The notes under the pieces were generated by a model. It was not told where the DNA came from. It saw only the letters and a program-made list of their open reading frames with translations, and ran no database searches. A stretch of 64,000 nt of DNA, from assembly GCA_002753185.1 (NCBI GenBank), contig PDZX01000009.1:1-64000 (forward strand), written 5' to 3'. Position 1 is the stretch's first letter. Every line of letters starts with the position of its first letter. Of the stretch, positions 50,432 to 60,401 are shown piece after piece. This stretch comes from Magnetococcales bacterium WMHbin3 (GTDB lineage: Bacteria; Pseudomonadota; Magnetococcia; Magnetococcales; Magnetaquicoccaceae). Both the position numbers and the translations under genes were made by a program.

Positions 50432-51991
50432 TCAAGCACTCTTGCGTGTCAATGCCAGACCGACCAGGCACAGCCCCAGCCACAACCAGATCCAATAACG
50501 CCCGGTGCGCACCCAAACACTCTGGCCGGTGCCACGGGTCACGGTTCGCTCCAATACCCCCTTCTGGTTCGGATCGATACGCCCCAATTCCCGACCCAAA
50601 TGATCGAACATCGCCGAAATCCCGGTGTTGGCCACCCGAATCATGGGCAACCGGTTCTCCACGGCCCGCATGCGCGCCATGGCCAAGTGCTGCGGCTTGG
50701 CCGACTCGCCGAACCAGGCGTCGTTGGTGACGTTGATCAGCCAACGCGCACCCCGCACCGCCAACAAACGCACCTCGTCGGGAAAAATCACCTCATAGCA
50801 AATCAACGCCCCGATCGCCCCATGCCCCCACGCCATCGGCTCAGGCTCACCGCCACGGGAAAAATCCTTGGTGCCATGGGTCAATTTTTGCAGATTACCA
50901 GGCAGCAATGCCCGAAATGGAATATACTCTCCAAACGGCACCAGGTGATCCTTGTCGTAGCGATTCCGGAACTCTCCCTTCTCTTCGGCATCAACCATGA
51001 CCATACTATTAAAATACAACCACTCCTTGCTCCCCTCGGACTCACGATCCGCCATGGGTGCGCCGGTGAGGATCGGCGCCCCCAACCCCCGGCTCGCATC
51101 CGCGATCCGCCGCAACTCGCGCGGCGCGGCTTGCAAAAAAAAGGCCGCCGCCGTCTCCGGCCAGACCACCAGATCCACCGGATTGGCCAGATCGGCCAAA
51201 AGATCCAGATAACGCCGCAACCCCTCCTCCTGATGGGCCGGGTCCCATTTCATCTTCTGGGGGATATTGCCCTGCACGATGGCCATGCGTACCGGAGCGG
51301 CCCAGATGTCCCGTTCGATCCCCTCCCGCAGCCCGGCCAGCCGCCACTGCCCATAGAACCACCCACCCCCCAGCGTCCCGGCGGCCAACCCGATCACCAC
51401 GAACCAGGAAACCCGCTGCCGCCACTCTGCGGGCCGCGCCAATACCGCCACCAGTGCCGCGCAAAACAGGATCAGCCAAGAGAGCAAATACACCCCACCC
51501 AGATCCGCCACCTGAAGCATGGTCAACGACCCGTCCCAGGCATACCCGGCCAGATTCCAGGGAAAACCGCTCAACAGATGGGCGCGCAGCCATTCGGTGA
51601 CCACCCACAACGCCGGGGCGGCCAACGGCAACAGCCAGGGCCGGCCGGCCAGACGCGGCAACACCGCCCCGAACAGGGCCGGATAAAGCGCCAGGATCGC
51701 CGCCAGCCCCAGCATCAACCCGATCGCTGCCGGCGCAGGCAATCCGCCGAAGGTGTGCAGGCTGTTCCACAGCCACGCCTGCCCCAGGCTGAAATGGCCC
51801 AACCCGAAACAAAACCCCAGCCACGCCCCCCGGCGCGGGGCAGCGGTCTCCACCAGCCGTATCAACACCGCCAGGCCAACGATCATCGGCAGGGGCAAGG
51901 GATCCGGGGGCAGCCCCAATACGGCCACCATCCCGGCCAGCAGCGCCCCCAACGCCTCCCGGTCCCGCCAGGATGCGACCCGCTCAGCCAT
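50432..51991 (-). CDS. lnt: Apolipoprotein N-acyltransferase
   Basis: Lnt adds the third acyl chain to the N-terminal cysteine of lipoproteins in the inner membrane, from phosphatidylethanolamine. The 519-aa protein has about six N-terminal membrane helices (about 8-205) and a nitrilase-like periplasmic domain (about 215-490) with the catalytic triad: Glu in VWPETAAAF, Lys in QKMKWDP and Cys in LICYEVIF. NVTNDAWFG completes the family signature. ATG 51991 overlaps the 3' end of ybeY by 8 bp. The presence of Lnt fits the lipoproteins found elsewhere in the window. Confidence 0.95.
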   Translation of the reverse strand: MAERVASWRDREALGALLAGMVAVLGLPPDPLPLPMIVGLAVLIRLVETAAPRRGAWLGFCFGLGHFSLGQAWLWNSLHTFGGLPAPAAIGLMLGLAAILALYPALFGAVLPRLAGRPWLLPLAAPALWVVTEWLRAHLLSGFPWNLAGYAWDGSLTMLQVADLGGVYLLSWLILFCAALVAVLARPAEWRQRVSWFVVIGLAAGTLGGGWFYGQWRLAGLREGIERDIWAAPVRMAIVQGNIPQKMKWDPAHQEEGLRRYLDLLADLANPVDLVVWPETAAAFFLQAAPRELRRIADASRGLGAPILTGAPMADRESEGSKEWLYFNSMVMVDAEEKGEFRNRYDKDHLVPFGEYIPFRALLPGNLQKLTHGTKDFSRGGEPEPMAWGHGAIGALICYEVIFPDEVRLLAVRGARWLINVTNDAWFGESAKPQHLAMARMRAVENRLPMIRVANTGISAMFDHLGRELGRIDPNQKGVLERTVTRGTGQSVWVRTGRYWIWLWLGLCLVGLALTRKSA

Positions 51992-52460
51992 AGGGATCCG
52001 CGATGCCGAGACCGGCCAAAATCGCGATCTCCCGCGCTTCCTGCCGCTCGGCTTCGGCCTCGGAGCGCTCGTGATCATACCTCAGCAGGTGCAACACCCC
52101 ATGCACCACCAGATGGATCAACCGCGCCTCCAGGGTGACGCCCGCCTCGCCGGCCTCGGCCAGGGTGGTCTCGTGGGGAATCACCACATCGCCCAACAAC
52201 ACCGGTCCCTCGTCCGTGTCCGGGAAGGCATCGCCGTCGTCCATGGCGAACGACAGGACATTGGCCGGACGATCCAGGCCGCGATGCCGCCGGTTGAGTT
52301 CCCGCGAGTGCTCGTCGTTGGTCAGGAGGATGCCGACTTCCACCTCCTCGCCAAGCCCTCGGCCCTCGGCCTCCAGGGTGGCGCGAACCGCCCTGGCGAC
52401 CTGTTCCTCAACCTCGCCCCAGCGGGGAGAGTAAAGATTTACCAGAACTGTTGCCGGCAT
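51984..52460 (-). CDS. ybeY: rRNA maturation endoribonuclease YbeY
   Basis: YbeY is a zinc-dependent endoribonuclease acting in 16S rRNA 3' processing and ribosome quality control. The 158-aa protein carries the signature HGVLHLLRYDH, the three zinc histidines of the HxxxHxxxxxH motif, and LTNDEHSRELNRRHRG upstream, followed by TNVLSF-like NVLSFAM. ATG 52460 lies inside the 3' end of the pgpH-like gene (53-bp overlap), and its stop overlaps lnt. The phoH-ybeY-lnt order is the usual one except for the inserted HD gene. Confidence 0.94.
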   Translation of the reverse strand: MPATVLVNLYSPRWGEVEEQVARAVRATLEAEGRGLGEEVEVGILLTNDEHSRELNRRHRGLDRPANVLSFAMDDGDAFPDTDEGPVLLGDVVIPHETTLAEAGEAGVTLEARLIHLVVHGVLHLLRYDHERSEAEAERQEAREIAILAGLGIADPYG

Positions 52461-54741
52461 GGCGTACTCCTTCCGCGCGTTTCTTGATCTGATCCGGATA
52501 CTCGATCCGGCGATGATAGAAGCCCAACGTCAATACCCGTGTGAATGCCTCTTCGATACGCGCGATCTCCTGGAGGGTCAGGCGGCACTCCTGGAGTTGC
52601 CCGTCGCGGATCTTGGCGGCGACGATGCGCTCCACCAGGGCCTGAATCTGCGCGGGGGATGGGGTTTTCAGGGTGCGCGCCGCCGCCTCGACGGAGTCGG
52701 CCAGCATCAGGATCCCCCCTTCGCGGGACTGGGGCTTGGGACCCGGATAGCGGAAGTCGGCCTCCGCGATCTGTTCCCCGCGCTTGGCGGCCTGATTCAC
52801 CGCCCGGTTGTGAAAGAACTGCAACAACGAGGTGCCATGATGGGTGGTAACCGCCTCCATGATTGGTCCCCCCAGCTTGTACTGCCGCACCAGATCCACC
52901 CCGTCCTTGACATGTCCCTGGATCACCTTGACCGACATGGAGGGCGACAGGTGGTCATGGCGGTTCTCCCCGGACTGATTTTCGACGAAATAATGGGGTT
53001 TGGTCATTTTGCCGATGTCGTGATAGAGCGCCATCACGCGGGCCATCAGGGGATTGGCGCCGATATTCTCGGCGGCGGCCTCCGCCAGATTGCCCATCAT
53101 GACCGAATGGTGATAGGTGCCGGGCGAGCGCAGCGAGAGCGTCTTGAGCAGGGGATGATCCCCGGAGGCCAGCTCCAGCAACCGGGAATCGGTGTTGATA
53201 TTGAAAAGAAACTCGAACAAGGGGATCACGGCCAGGGTCCACAGGCCGGTCATCAGGCCGCTGCCCAACGCCATGCTGGCCCCCAGGATCCACTCCCAGG
53301 ACGGGGGACGATCCGACAACAGCTCCACGGCGGGCAAGGCCATCATCTGGGCCAGCCCCACCCAGAACCCTGCGATCAGCACGTCGTAGCGGTGACGACA
53401 GACGCGCAATACGGCCCCGCTTACCAGGGAACCGAGCATGAAATAGAGGAAGAACGGCAACCCGCCGCTGGTCTCCAGGGCGCACAGGAAGGAGAGGATG
53501 ATCCCCAGGATCAGGGCGCTGCCCGGAATCCCCGCGCGCGCGCCGATGGTCATGGCGGCCATAGCCGACCCCATGGCCGCCAGGGGCAGATACGAGGCCA
53601 TCCGGGTCGGCCAGGAAAAGATCTCCGCCAGGCCCTGGCCGATGGTGAAGGTAATGCTCGACAACAGGGAGGTCACCAGCAGGATGGTCCCCAGGATGTA
53701 GAAGGTCTGACGCTCCCTGGGAAACTCGCCGGAAGTGACCAACAGAAACTTGCGTCCCAGCCACAGGCAGAGCAGCAACGCCGCAAACAGGCCGAGGATG
53801 TTCATGGCCATCTTGCCGGTCCAGCGGTTCTGGTTGAGGGCATCGATCTTCAGCCGGGCGACATCGGTGACCTCCGCCCCTTCCTGGATGATCAACTGCC
53901 CGCGCCGCAACTGATAAAAGACCGGATCGACCGTCGCGGCCGCCTGTTCGCGGCGGGCCTTGGTCTCGGCCAGGTTCAGCACCAGGGTTGGCCGGACGTG
54001 GATGCCCACCTGGTCCAGCACCCATTTGCGCACCGCCTCCGGCATGATGGAGAGCTTCTGGGGGGCCGATTTTTCCAGCAGGCGGCGCAACCCGGCCAGA
54101 TCCATGAGATCCTTGGCGCCCGTTCCGGCGGTGGTGCGGCTCACGTCCTCGCCGACCGCATGCACCACGTAGGGGATGTGAGCCAGGTCATTGAGCACCT
54201 CCGGTCCGCTCACCACGCGAATCTGGCTATACCCCTCCAGCCAGGTGGCGATCTCGGTGGCCAACAGGGAGAGGTCCTTGATCCCCATCAGGGTATGGAA
54301 GGCCGCCGGCTCCACCTCGTCCTCGATGCGTTGCGAGAAGAGGTCGCGGATCCGTTCCTTCTCGTCGCGCATGGGGGTCAGGCGCACCTCTTCCAGCCAT
54401 TTCAGGTGTTCCCAGATGCGATGGCCGACGGCTTCCATCATGCCGGGATCCCAGTCGTACACCGGCACGGTCGCGGCGGCGGCCTCCCAACGGCGCTTTT
54501 TGGTGGTCTCCTTGTCCTCGACCAGCAGGTCGCGATCCGCCTTGATGTCCCGCGTGGCGATATCCCCGACCTGGGGCAGATAGAGGGGCCGCAACACCAC
54601 CGGCGAAAAGATCAGGGTCAACACCCCGACCAGACACAGAAACAAAAGCACATCCACCAGCACGGAGACCTTCCAGAATCCGGCGCCGTCCAGGGAGCGC
54701 CCCCGCAGGCGGGCGGCCACTTTTTCGCGATCAACGGCCAT
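52408..54741 (-). CDS. 7TM-HD family phosphohydrolase (PgpH/YqfF-like)
   Basis: The 777-aa protein has an N-terminal membrane helix (about 25-48), a large extracytoplasmic 7TMR-HDED-type domain (about 50-300), seven membrane helices (about 305-500) and a cytoplasmic HD domain (about 525-720). The HD core is visible as HHSVMMGNLAEAAAE, YHDIGKM and ENRHDHLSPSMS. In Firmicutes PgpH hydrolyses cyclic di-AMP; in proteobacteria the substrate is less certain. It overlaps phoH by 11 bp and ybeY by 53 bp. The phoH/pgpH/ybeY order is common in bacteria that lack the enterobacterial order. A cyclic dinucleotide phosphodiesterase role is inferred. Confidence 0.9.
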   Translation of the reverse strand: MAVDREKVAARLRGRSLDGAGFWKVSVLVDVLLFLCLVGVLTLIFSPVVLRPLYLPQVGDIATRDIKADRDLLVEDKETTKKRRWEAAAATVPVYDWDPGMMEAVGHRIWEHLKWLEEVRLTPMRDEKERIRDLFSQRIEDEVEPAAFHTLMGIKDLSLLATEIATWLEGYSQIRVVSGPEVLNDLAHIPYVVHAVGEDVSRTTAGTGAKDLMDLAGLRRLLEKSAPQKLSIMPEAVRKWVLDQVGIHVRPTLVLNLAETKARREQAAATVDPVFYQLRRGQLIIQEGAEVTDVARLKIDALNQNRWTGKMAMNILGLFAALLLCLWLGRKFLLVTSGEFPRERQTFYILGTILLVTSLLSSITFTIGQGLAEIFSWPTRMASYLPLAAMGSAMAAMTIGARAGIPGSALILGIILSFLCALETSGGLPFFLYFMLGSLVSGAVLRVCRHRYDVLIAGFWVGLAQMMALPAVELLSDRPPSWEWILGASMALGSGLMTGLWTLAVIPLFEFLFNINTDSRLLELASGDHPLLKTLSLRSPGTYHHSVMMGNLAEAAAENIGANPLMARVMALYHDIGKMTKPHYFVENQSGENRHDHLSPSMSVKVIQGHVKDGVDLVRQYKLGGPIMEAVTTHHGTSLLQFFHNRAVNQAAKRGEQIAEADFRYPGPKPQSREGGILMLADSVEAAARTLKTPSPAQIQALVERIVAAKIRDGQLQECRLTLQEIARIEEAFTRVLTLGFYHRRIEYPDQIKKRAEGVRHAGNSSGKSLLSPLGRG

Positions 54742-55750
54742 GCATCCCCCGCGTGGACCGTCTTGCGGCGGCCTCCTCGTAAGCCCTCACGATGCGCCCC
54801 ACCAGGGGATGACGCACCACGTCCCGATGGGTGAAGCGGGCCACGGCGATCCCTTCCACGCCATGCAGGATCTCCACGGCATGGGCGAGGCCGGATTGTT
54901 GATGCGACGGCAGGTCCACCTGGGTGACATCGCCGCACGCCACCACCCTGGACCCCTCCCCGAAGCGGGTCAAGAACATCTTCATCTGCTCCACCGTGGC
55001 ATTTTGAGCCTCATCCAGAATGATGAACGCCTCCGAAAGGGTACGTCCCCGCATATAGGCCAGAGGGGCGATTTCCAGCAGATTGCGCGCCAGCATCCGC
55101 TCCACTTTCTCGTATCCGAGCATTTCGTACAATGCATCATACAGGGGACGCAGATACGGGTCCACCTTGTCCTGCAAATCCCCCGGCAGAAAGCCCAACC
55201 GCTCCCCCGCCTCCACCGCCGGGCGGGTCAGGATAATGCGGGCCACCCTCCCTTCGCTCAGGGAGGCCACCGCCGCCGCCACCGCCAGGTAGGTCTTGCC
55301 CGTCCCCGCCGGACCCAGGGCGAACACCAGACCGGTGTTGGCGATCAACCGCAGGTACTCCGCCTGACGCGGGGTGCGGGGATGAATTTCCTTGAGCGGG
55401 GTGCGCAACGCCCATTTGCCGAGCAGGAGTTCGTCCGCCGCTTCGTCCTTTTCCAGGGCGAGCAGACCCGCCTCCACCCGCTGGAGATCCACCGTCTGCC
55501 CCTGTTCCAGGGCGGCATAGAGCATCTCCAGCAGACGGCGCGCCTTCTCCACCCGGTCGGGAGAGGCGGTCAGGGTGACGTTGTTGCCCTGGGGGTGGAG
55601 CGCCACGCCCATCCGCTCCTCCACCAAGCGCAGATGCAGATCCAGCGCCCCGCACAGATGCGCCACCAGGCGATTGTCGGGAAATGCCAGGGTCGCGGTC
55701 GTGGTCTCGCCCGACGCGACCTCATCCGATGCGGGGAACAGGGGTTTCAT
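54731..55750 (-). CDS. ybeZ: PhoH family ATPase (YbeZ)
   Basis: The 339-aa protein has an N-terminal PhoH-like region (about 20-120, with NNVTLTASPDRVEKARRLLE resembling a KH-type fold) and an ATPase domain with Walker A GPAGTGKTYLA, RPAVEAGERLGFLPGDL, and Walker B FIILDEAQN. YbeZ interacts with YbeY and is thought to be an RNA-processing ATPase or helicase. The gene follows miaB by 52 nt and overlaps the HD gene by 11 bp, as in the standard miaB-ybeZ-ybeY cluster. No clear ribosome-binding site precedes ATG 55750. Confidence 0.94.
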   Translation of the reverse strand: MKPLFPASDEVASGETTTATLAFPDNRLVAHLCGALDLHLRLVEERMGVALHPQGNNVTLTASPDRVEKARRLLEMLYAALEQGQTVDLQRVEAGLLALEKDEAADELLLGKWALRTPLKEIHPRTPRQAEYLRLIANTGLVFALGPAGTGKTYLAVAAAVASLSEGRVARIILTRPAVEAGERLGFLPGDLQDKVDPYLRPLYDALYEMLGYEKVERMLARNLLEIAPLAYMRGRTLSEAFIILDEAQNATVEQMKMFLTRFGEGSRVVACGDVTQVDLPSHQQSGLAHAVEILHGVEGIAVARFTHRDVVRHPLVGRIVRAYEEAAARRSTRGMHGR

Positions 55751-55802
55751 GGAGATATATTACGGCGGATCCGATCCGTTTCTGAAATGAATTCGACATG
55801 GT

Positions 55803-57122
55803 TCAAGCCGATTTTCCGCGCAGGGAGTTGGGCAACCCTTCGGTAATGCGCACTTCCAGGATACGACCAACGAGGGAGGGATCGCCGGGGAAATTCACGG
55901 TGCGGCCCTGGGGGGTCTTGCCGGTCACCTCGCCGCCGTCGCCTCGTTTGGCCACGCCCTCCACCAGGACCGGCTCCAGGCGTCCGACGCGGGCGATGTT
56001 TCCGGCCAGTTGCATGGCGTTCAACCGTTCCTGGAGCACGGCCAGGCGACGGGCGCCGACTTCCGGGGGGACGGGATCCGGCATGGTGGCGGCCAGGGTT
56101 CCGGGCCGGGGGGAAAAGACGAACGAATAGGCGTGATCGAACGCCACCCGTTCGGCCAGCGCCAGGGTTTGCGCGAAGTCGTCCTCGGTTTCGCCGGGGA
56201 AGCCGACGATGAAATCCGATGCCAGGGCGATGTCGGGCACGGTGGCGCGCAGCCGTTCGATCCAGCCCAGATAGTCCGCCACGGAGTGGCCTCGCTCCAT
56301 GCACGCCAGCACCCGGTCGGAACCACTCTGAATCGGCAGATGGAGATAGGGGCAGAGTTGCTCCACGTCGCGGAACGCCGCCACCAGGTCGTCGTTCATG
56401 TCGGCGGGGTGGGAGGTGACGAAACGGATCCGCTCCAGCCCTGGGAGCAGGGCGACCCGCTGGATGAGCAGGGCCAGATCGTGGGGGATCCCCTCCCGGT
56501 CGATGCCCTGGTAGGCGTTGACGTTCTGGCCGAGGAGCTGGATCTCCCGCGCCCCTTGTCGCAGCAGGCTGGCGGCCTCTGCCAGGATCGCCTCCACCGG
56601 GCGGCTCCACTCCCGACCCCTGGTGAAGGGGACCACGCAGTAGGTACAAAAGCGGTTGCACCCTTCCTGGACCACCACCGAGGCCACCGGGCCACCCGTG
56701 GTGACGGCGGGCAGGGCATCGAACTTGGAATCGGGCGGCTCCTCGTTGGCGAGGATCCGTCCCCCTTCCCGTTCCAGGCGGCGCAGCATATCGGGCAGGT
56801 GGTGATAGTTCTGGGGGCCGAACACCAGGGAGACGAAAGGGGCGCGGCGGAAGATGAGTTCCCCCTCGGCCTGGCCGACGCAGCCGCCCACCGCGAAGAT
56901 CACCGGGCGTCCGGCCACGTTCTTGCGCAGGCGGCCCAATTCCGAGAAGAGCTTTTCGGCGGCCTTTTCCCGGATGTGGCAGGTATTGAGGATGATCAGG
57001 TCGGCGGAGGCCGGCTCCTCCACCTGACGGTAGCCCAGTGCATCCTGGAGCAACGCCGCCATGCGGGAGGCGTCGTAGACGTTCATTTGACAGCCGAAGT
57101 TCTTGATGAACAGGTTGTTCAA
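55803..57122 (-). CDS. miaB: tRNA-2-methylthio-N6-dimethylallyladenosine synthase
   Basis: MiaB is a radical SAM enzyme that methylthiolates i6A37 of tRNA. The 439-aa protein has the UPF0004 domain with three cluster cysteines (FGCQMN, NTCHIRE, GGCVGQ), the radical SAM motif CNRFCTYCVVP, and a C-terminal TRAM domain for RNA binding. The reading frame has no ATG near the family start. TTG 57122 gives the expected N-terminus (LNNLFIKNFGCQMN), and this TTG overlaps the coaD stop (TTGA). A much longer upstream frame is antisense-like and overlaps coaD. Coupling to coaD should set its level. Confidence 0.94.
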   Translation of the reverse strand: MNNLFIKNFGCQMNVYDASRMAALLQDALGYRQVEEPASADLIILNTCHIREKAAEKLFSELGRLRKNVAGRPVIFAVGGCVGQAEGELIFRRAPFVSLVFGPQNYHHLPDMLRRLEREGGRILANEEPPDSKFDALPAVTTGGPVASVVVQEGCNRFCTYCVVPFTRGREWSRPVEAILAEAASLLRQGAREIQLLGQNVNAYQGIDREGIPHDLALLIQRVALLPGLERIRFVTSHPADMNDDLVAAFRDVEQLCPYLHLPIQSGSDRVLACMERGHSVADYLGWIERLRATVPDIALASDFIVGFPGETEDDFAQTLALAERVAFDHAYSFVFSPRPGTLAATMPDPVPPEVGARRLAVLQERLNAMQLAGNIARVGRLEPVLVEGVAKRGDGGEVTGKTPQGRTVNFPGDPSLVGRILEVRITEGLPNSLRGKSA

Positions 57123-57622
57123 CCCGGACCTCGTTCCAGGCGCGCCATCATGCGGCGGCGCAATTCGGGGAGGACGGCGGGTGGGGTGAAGCGGCTCACG
57201 TCGCCGCCCATGCCCGCGATCTCCTTGACCAGCCGCGAGGAGAGAAACTGGAACGCCTCGCCGGCCACCAGAAAGACGGTTTCCAGACCGGGATGCAGGA
57301 TGCGGTTCATGCCGGCCATCTGGAACTCGTACTCGAAATCGGAGACCGTGCGCAGGCCGCGCAGCACGACCCCGGCGTTTTGCGCACGCAGGAAATCGAC
57401 CAGCAACCCGTCCATCCGGCACACTTCCACCCCTGGAATGCCGTTCACCGCCTCTTCCAGGAAGCGGATGCGCTCCTCGCTGGTAAAAAGAGATTTTTTT
57501 TCGATATTGACCGCCACCGCCACGATCAGGCGATCCACCAGGGCCGCGCCACGGCGGATGATGTCGAGGTGGCCGAACGTCACGGGATCGAACATCCCCG
57601 GATAGACCGCGATTCTGTTCAT
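57119..57622 (-). CDS. coaD: Phosphopantetheine adenylyltransferase
   Basis: CoaD makes dephospho-CoA from 4'-phosphopantetheine and ATP. The 167-aa protein has the nucleotidyltransferase motif TFGHLD near the N-terminus (MNRIAVYPGMFDPVTFGHLD), LRGLRTVSDFEYE, and the late SSRLVKEIA. AAGGAG precedes ATG 57622, a strong ribosome-binding site. It heads the coaD-miaB-ybeZ-pgpH-ybeY-lnt chain. The 122-nt gap upstream contains a short imperfect hairpin but no clear promoter. Confidence 0.95.
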   Translation of the reverse strand: MNRIAVYPGMFDPVTFGHLDIIRRGAALVDRLIVAVAVNIEKKSLFTSEERIRFLEEAVNGIPGVEVCRMDGLLVDFLRAQNAGVVLRGLRTVSDFEYEFQMAGMNRILHPGLETVFLVAGEAFQFLSSRLVKEIAGMGGDVSRFTPPAVLPELRRRMMARLERGPG

Positions 57623-57744
57623 GTGCTCCTTGTGTGGATCGTGCCTCGTCTTTTTTCCAAAGGCGGAATTTTAATCCCCCTGGCGAGGATTCCGCAACGG
57701 ATGCCAGACAACCGCGACCGTTTTTTTGTCCGCAACAGTCTTGC

Positions 57745-58311
57745 TCAAGGGTAGATCTTGGCGGCCTTCAGGAACAGGGGATTCATGCGCAGGCCGCTTT
57801 CCTGCAAGGCGAGCCGGTTCAAGGCGGGTTTGACTTGCGTGGCGATGAACAGGCCCGCCGTGATCCCTTCCTGAACATCCCTGGCGAACGGCGAGAAGAT
57901 CAGGATGCTTTTTCGCATGCCGAATTGCCGCAACAAGGCCCGATCGGCATCGGCCAGGGGTTCGCTCAGAAAAACGCCGCCAAGGGATTGATCGATGAAA
58001 TCATCCAATTGATTCAACCGGGCATGGCGCACCTCGACGGGATAGGTCAGGATGAAGGAGGTCATGCCTTGCAGGCGTTTCACGATCTCATCGGCCGCAA
58101 CGGAATGATTGGCAAACACCACCAACAACAACACATTCCCGGCGGCATTGCGCTTGAGATGCAGGTCCAGGTCCCCACCCACCATGGCAGGGAACATCTT
58201 GATGCCAAGATGGATCAAATCTTGTTTGTCATCGGCAGCAAACACAAAAAATAACATTATATTTAAATAAAAAATCAAAATATATATCAAAAATTTACTT
58301 ATTATAATCAT
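57745..58311 (-). CDS. YfiR/DUF4154-like periplasmic protein
   Basis: The 188-aa protein has an N-terminal signal sequence (about 1-25, ending FFVFAA). The body ends GLFIATQVKPALNRLALQESGLRMNPLFLKAAKIYP, a pattern resembling the YfiR/DUF4154 family, whose members are periplasmic modulators often encoded beside TonB-dependent receptors and sensor proteins. The family call is tentative. ATG 58311 overlaps the receptor stop codon (4 bp), making it the third gene of a kinase, receptor and YfiR-like operon. The N-terminus is AT-rich compared with the rest of the gene. Confidence 0.6.
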   Translation of the reverse strand: MIIISKFLIYILIFYLNIMLFFVFAADDKQDLIHLGIKMFPAMVGGDLDLHLKRNAAGNVLLLVVFANHSVAADEIVKRLQGMTSFILTYPVEVRHARLNQLDDFIDQSLGGVFLSEPLADADRALLRQFGMRKSILIFSPFARDVQEGITAGLFIATQVKPALNRLALQESGLRMNPLFLKAAKIYP

Positions 58312-60401
58312 TTATATTCATAATGGAACAACAAAGACCAGGTCCGGCCTGCCAGGGGAAGATCTTCCGGGTAAGTGCTGTTTGCAGGCTCGATTTGCCT
58401 GACATCGAAAAGATTTCTGATGGCTGCCGTCACGGTCCATTTGCGATCCAGCAAACGATGCCTGCTGCCCGTCACATCGACGAAATGGCTCTGAGCCAGT
58501 TTCGGCCTGATATCATCCACGGCACGATTGCGAGGACCGACCAAACGATACCGGACGGCCATGCCGTAATCCGGCCACGGTTCCCAGGTCAAACCCGCAT
58601 GACCCAACCAGTTGGCGGATTGCTCGATCTGCCGTCCGGTCGCCATGTCCCTGGCATCCACAAAGGACACCGATGCATCGATCTTCCACAGGGTGTCGAT
58701 GGCCTCCTCCCATTCCACCTCCATCCCTCTCAGTCTGGCGCCATCGCCATTCTTGAATTTTCCGGTGCTGTTATCCGCCGCAATCATCTCCTTGAGCCGC
58801 GAATGAAACCATGTGACGCGCCACAGGCGACTCGTATCGCGATAAATATAGCCAATTTCATAAGTATCGATCTTTTCCGGTTTGATTTCCGGATTGCCGG
58901 AAATGACGAAATTGTTGGCGTACATCTCGAACAGCGTCGGCGGCCGGAAGGCCTGGCCGAATTGTCCCTTGAGGATATGGCGATCCGTCAGCCGATATAC
59001 CAGACCGATCCGGGGCGCAAACGCGCTCCCGACATCGTCGTAATGGTCGAGCCGCGCCCCGGCGATCAGGTCGAGATGATCGGTTGCGGCGTACTGATCC
59101 TGCAACATAATGCCGGTCATTCTGCGATGCACTCCAGACTTGATCCAGGCATGATCGTCGTCCAGCCGATGCCAATTCGTCTGCGCCAGGCTGGCGGGAA
59201 AATCGACATTGATCTCCGTCCAGACATCCGCAAGCTGGATGCGCGCCAGATCCAGACCCATGAGGAGACGATGCCGCGCCAACCCGCTCCAGAGCATCTC
59301 CACGCCACCATCCAACCGTTCCTCGCGGGCATAACTGCTGCCCACCACGCCCTGCGGATGAAAATACCATCCCCCGGACGGATTGGGGGTGATCAATCCT
59401 GGCGGAAAGAAGTTCAGTTTGTCGAAGCCCATCTCATGCTCCGACCAACCGAACCGCGTGGTCAGATGGAGATCGGCAGTCGGATCGGCCTGGTTTTGCA
59501 ATCGGATCCCCCACTCCCCATGGTCCCAAATCATCCGGTCATCCGGAGGCGGAAGGGCGCCGGCGGTGCCAAACCAGTCCGTGGTGGCGTAATCGAGATA
59601 GCGCGCTTCCAGGCTCCATTTCCGATAGTCCAGGGTCAGCACGCCGAATCGCTGCCGTTGACCTTGCATGACATCGCCTGGGGCATGAGAGATGGCGGGC
59701 TGGTTGATGGCGGGGGAGTGGAGAATGTCCGGACCGCTTCCGACGCGTTCTCCGGGATCCGTCACCCCGCCCACCTGCAGATGCATGCCCAAGCCGGTTT
59801 TGGGATCCCTTGCCGCGTAGGCCCCCACGCCCAACAGCGCGGCGTGGTCGCCGACCCCGACAACCAATTGATTATTATTTGAATAAGTAATAATATTAAC
59901 CACACCAAGAAACGCATTTTCGCCATGCACGGCGCTGCCAGGACCACGCATGACTTCAATGCGCTCCACGGCATGAATCGGCAAATACAATGCAGGTAAC
60001 ACCCTGGCGGTCAACGCATGATCCACCGGAGTCGAATTCAGCAGGATTTTGACCTTGCCGGATCCCCACTTGGACACCCCGCGCACGATCAGTTCACCAA
60101 TACCACCATGAAAGCCAGGGACCATGTTCAACGCTTCCAGCACATCGCGCACGCCCTTGGCCGCCAGATCCTTGCCGTGCATGACGGTGACCATGCCCGG
60201 CACGAAATCGGCATTCAAGCGGGTCTTGGTGGCGATGGAGGAGGCATCCGCCATGACCGCCATCAATTCGCGATAAGCCGCCTGCTCCGAATCGTCGCCG
60301 GAGGATGGGGGCGTCTCGGCGGCATTGGCGCGCCAGGAGAGGGACATGCCCACCAACCAGACCAACCAGAGGATGCGATTCTTGCGCGATGGACCGGTCA
60401 T
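58308..60401 (-). CDS. TonB-dependent receptor
   Basis: The 697-aa outer-membrane protein has a signal peptide (about 1-28, ending RANAAE), a plug domain (about 60-170: [21 protein letters not shown], then LIVRGV and [27 protein letters not shown]) and a beta-barrel to the end. The substrate is not evident. ATG 60401 overlaps the upstream kinase stop, and its stop overlaps the YfiR-like gene. The order kinase, receptor, YfiR-like protein suggests a sensing unit, although ordinary uptake is also possible. No TonB, ExbB or ExbD gene is in the window. Confidence 0.92.
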   Translation of the reverse strand: MTGPSRKNRILWLVWLVGMSLSWRANAAETPPSSGDDSEQAAYRELMAVMADASSIATKTRLNADFVPGMVTVMHGKDLAAKGVRDVLEALNMVPGFHGGIGELIVRGVSKWGSGKVKILLNSTPVDHALTARVLPALYLPIHAVERIEVMRGPGSAVHGENAFLGVVNIITYSNNNQLVVGVGDHAALLGVGAYAARDPKTGLGMHLQVGGVTDPGERVGSGPDILHSPAINQPAISHAPGDVMQGQRQRFGVLTLDYRKWSLEARYLDYATTDWFGTAGALPPPDDRMIWDHGEWGIRLQNQADPTADLHLTTRFGWSEHEMGFDKLNFFPPGLITPNPSGGWYFHPQGVVGSSYAREERLDGGVEMLWSGLARHRLLMGLDLARIQLADVWTEINVDFPASLAQTNWHRLDDDHAWIKSGVHRRMTGIMLQDQYAATDHLDLIAGARLDHYDDVGSAFAPRIGLVYRLTDRHILKGQFGQAFRPPTLFEMYANNFVISGNPEIKPEKIDTYEIGYIYRDTSRLWRVTWFHSRLKEMIAADNSTGKFKNGDGARLRGMEVEWEEAIDTLWKIDASVSFVDARDMATGRQIEQSANWLGHAGLTWEPWPDYGMAVRYRLVGPRNRAVDDIRPKLAQSHFVDVTGSRHRLLDRKWTVTAAIRNLFDVRQIEPANSTYPEDLPLAGRTWSLLFHYEYK

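Noticed and set aside
55803-57422. Longer start for MiaB at 57422
   Set aside because: The additional 100 residues are out of family and overlap coaD. The TTG at 57122 yields the expected N-terminus and a stop/start overlap with coaD.
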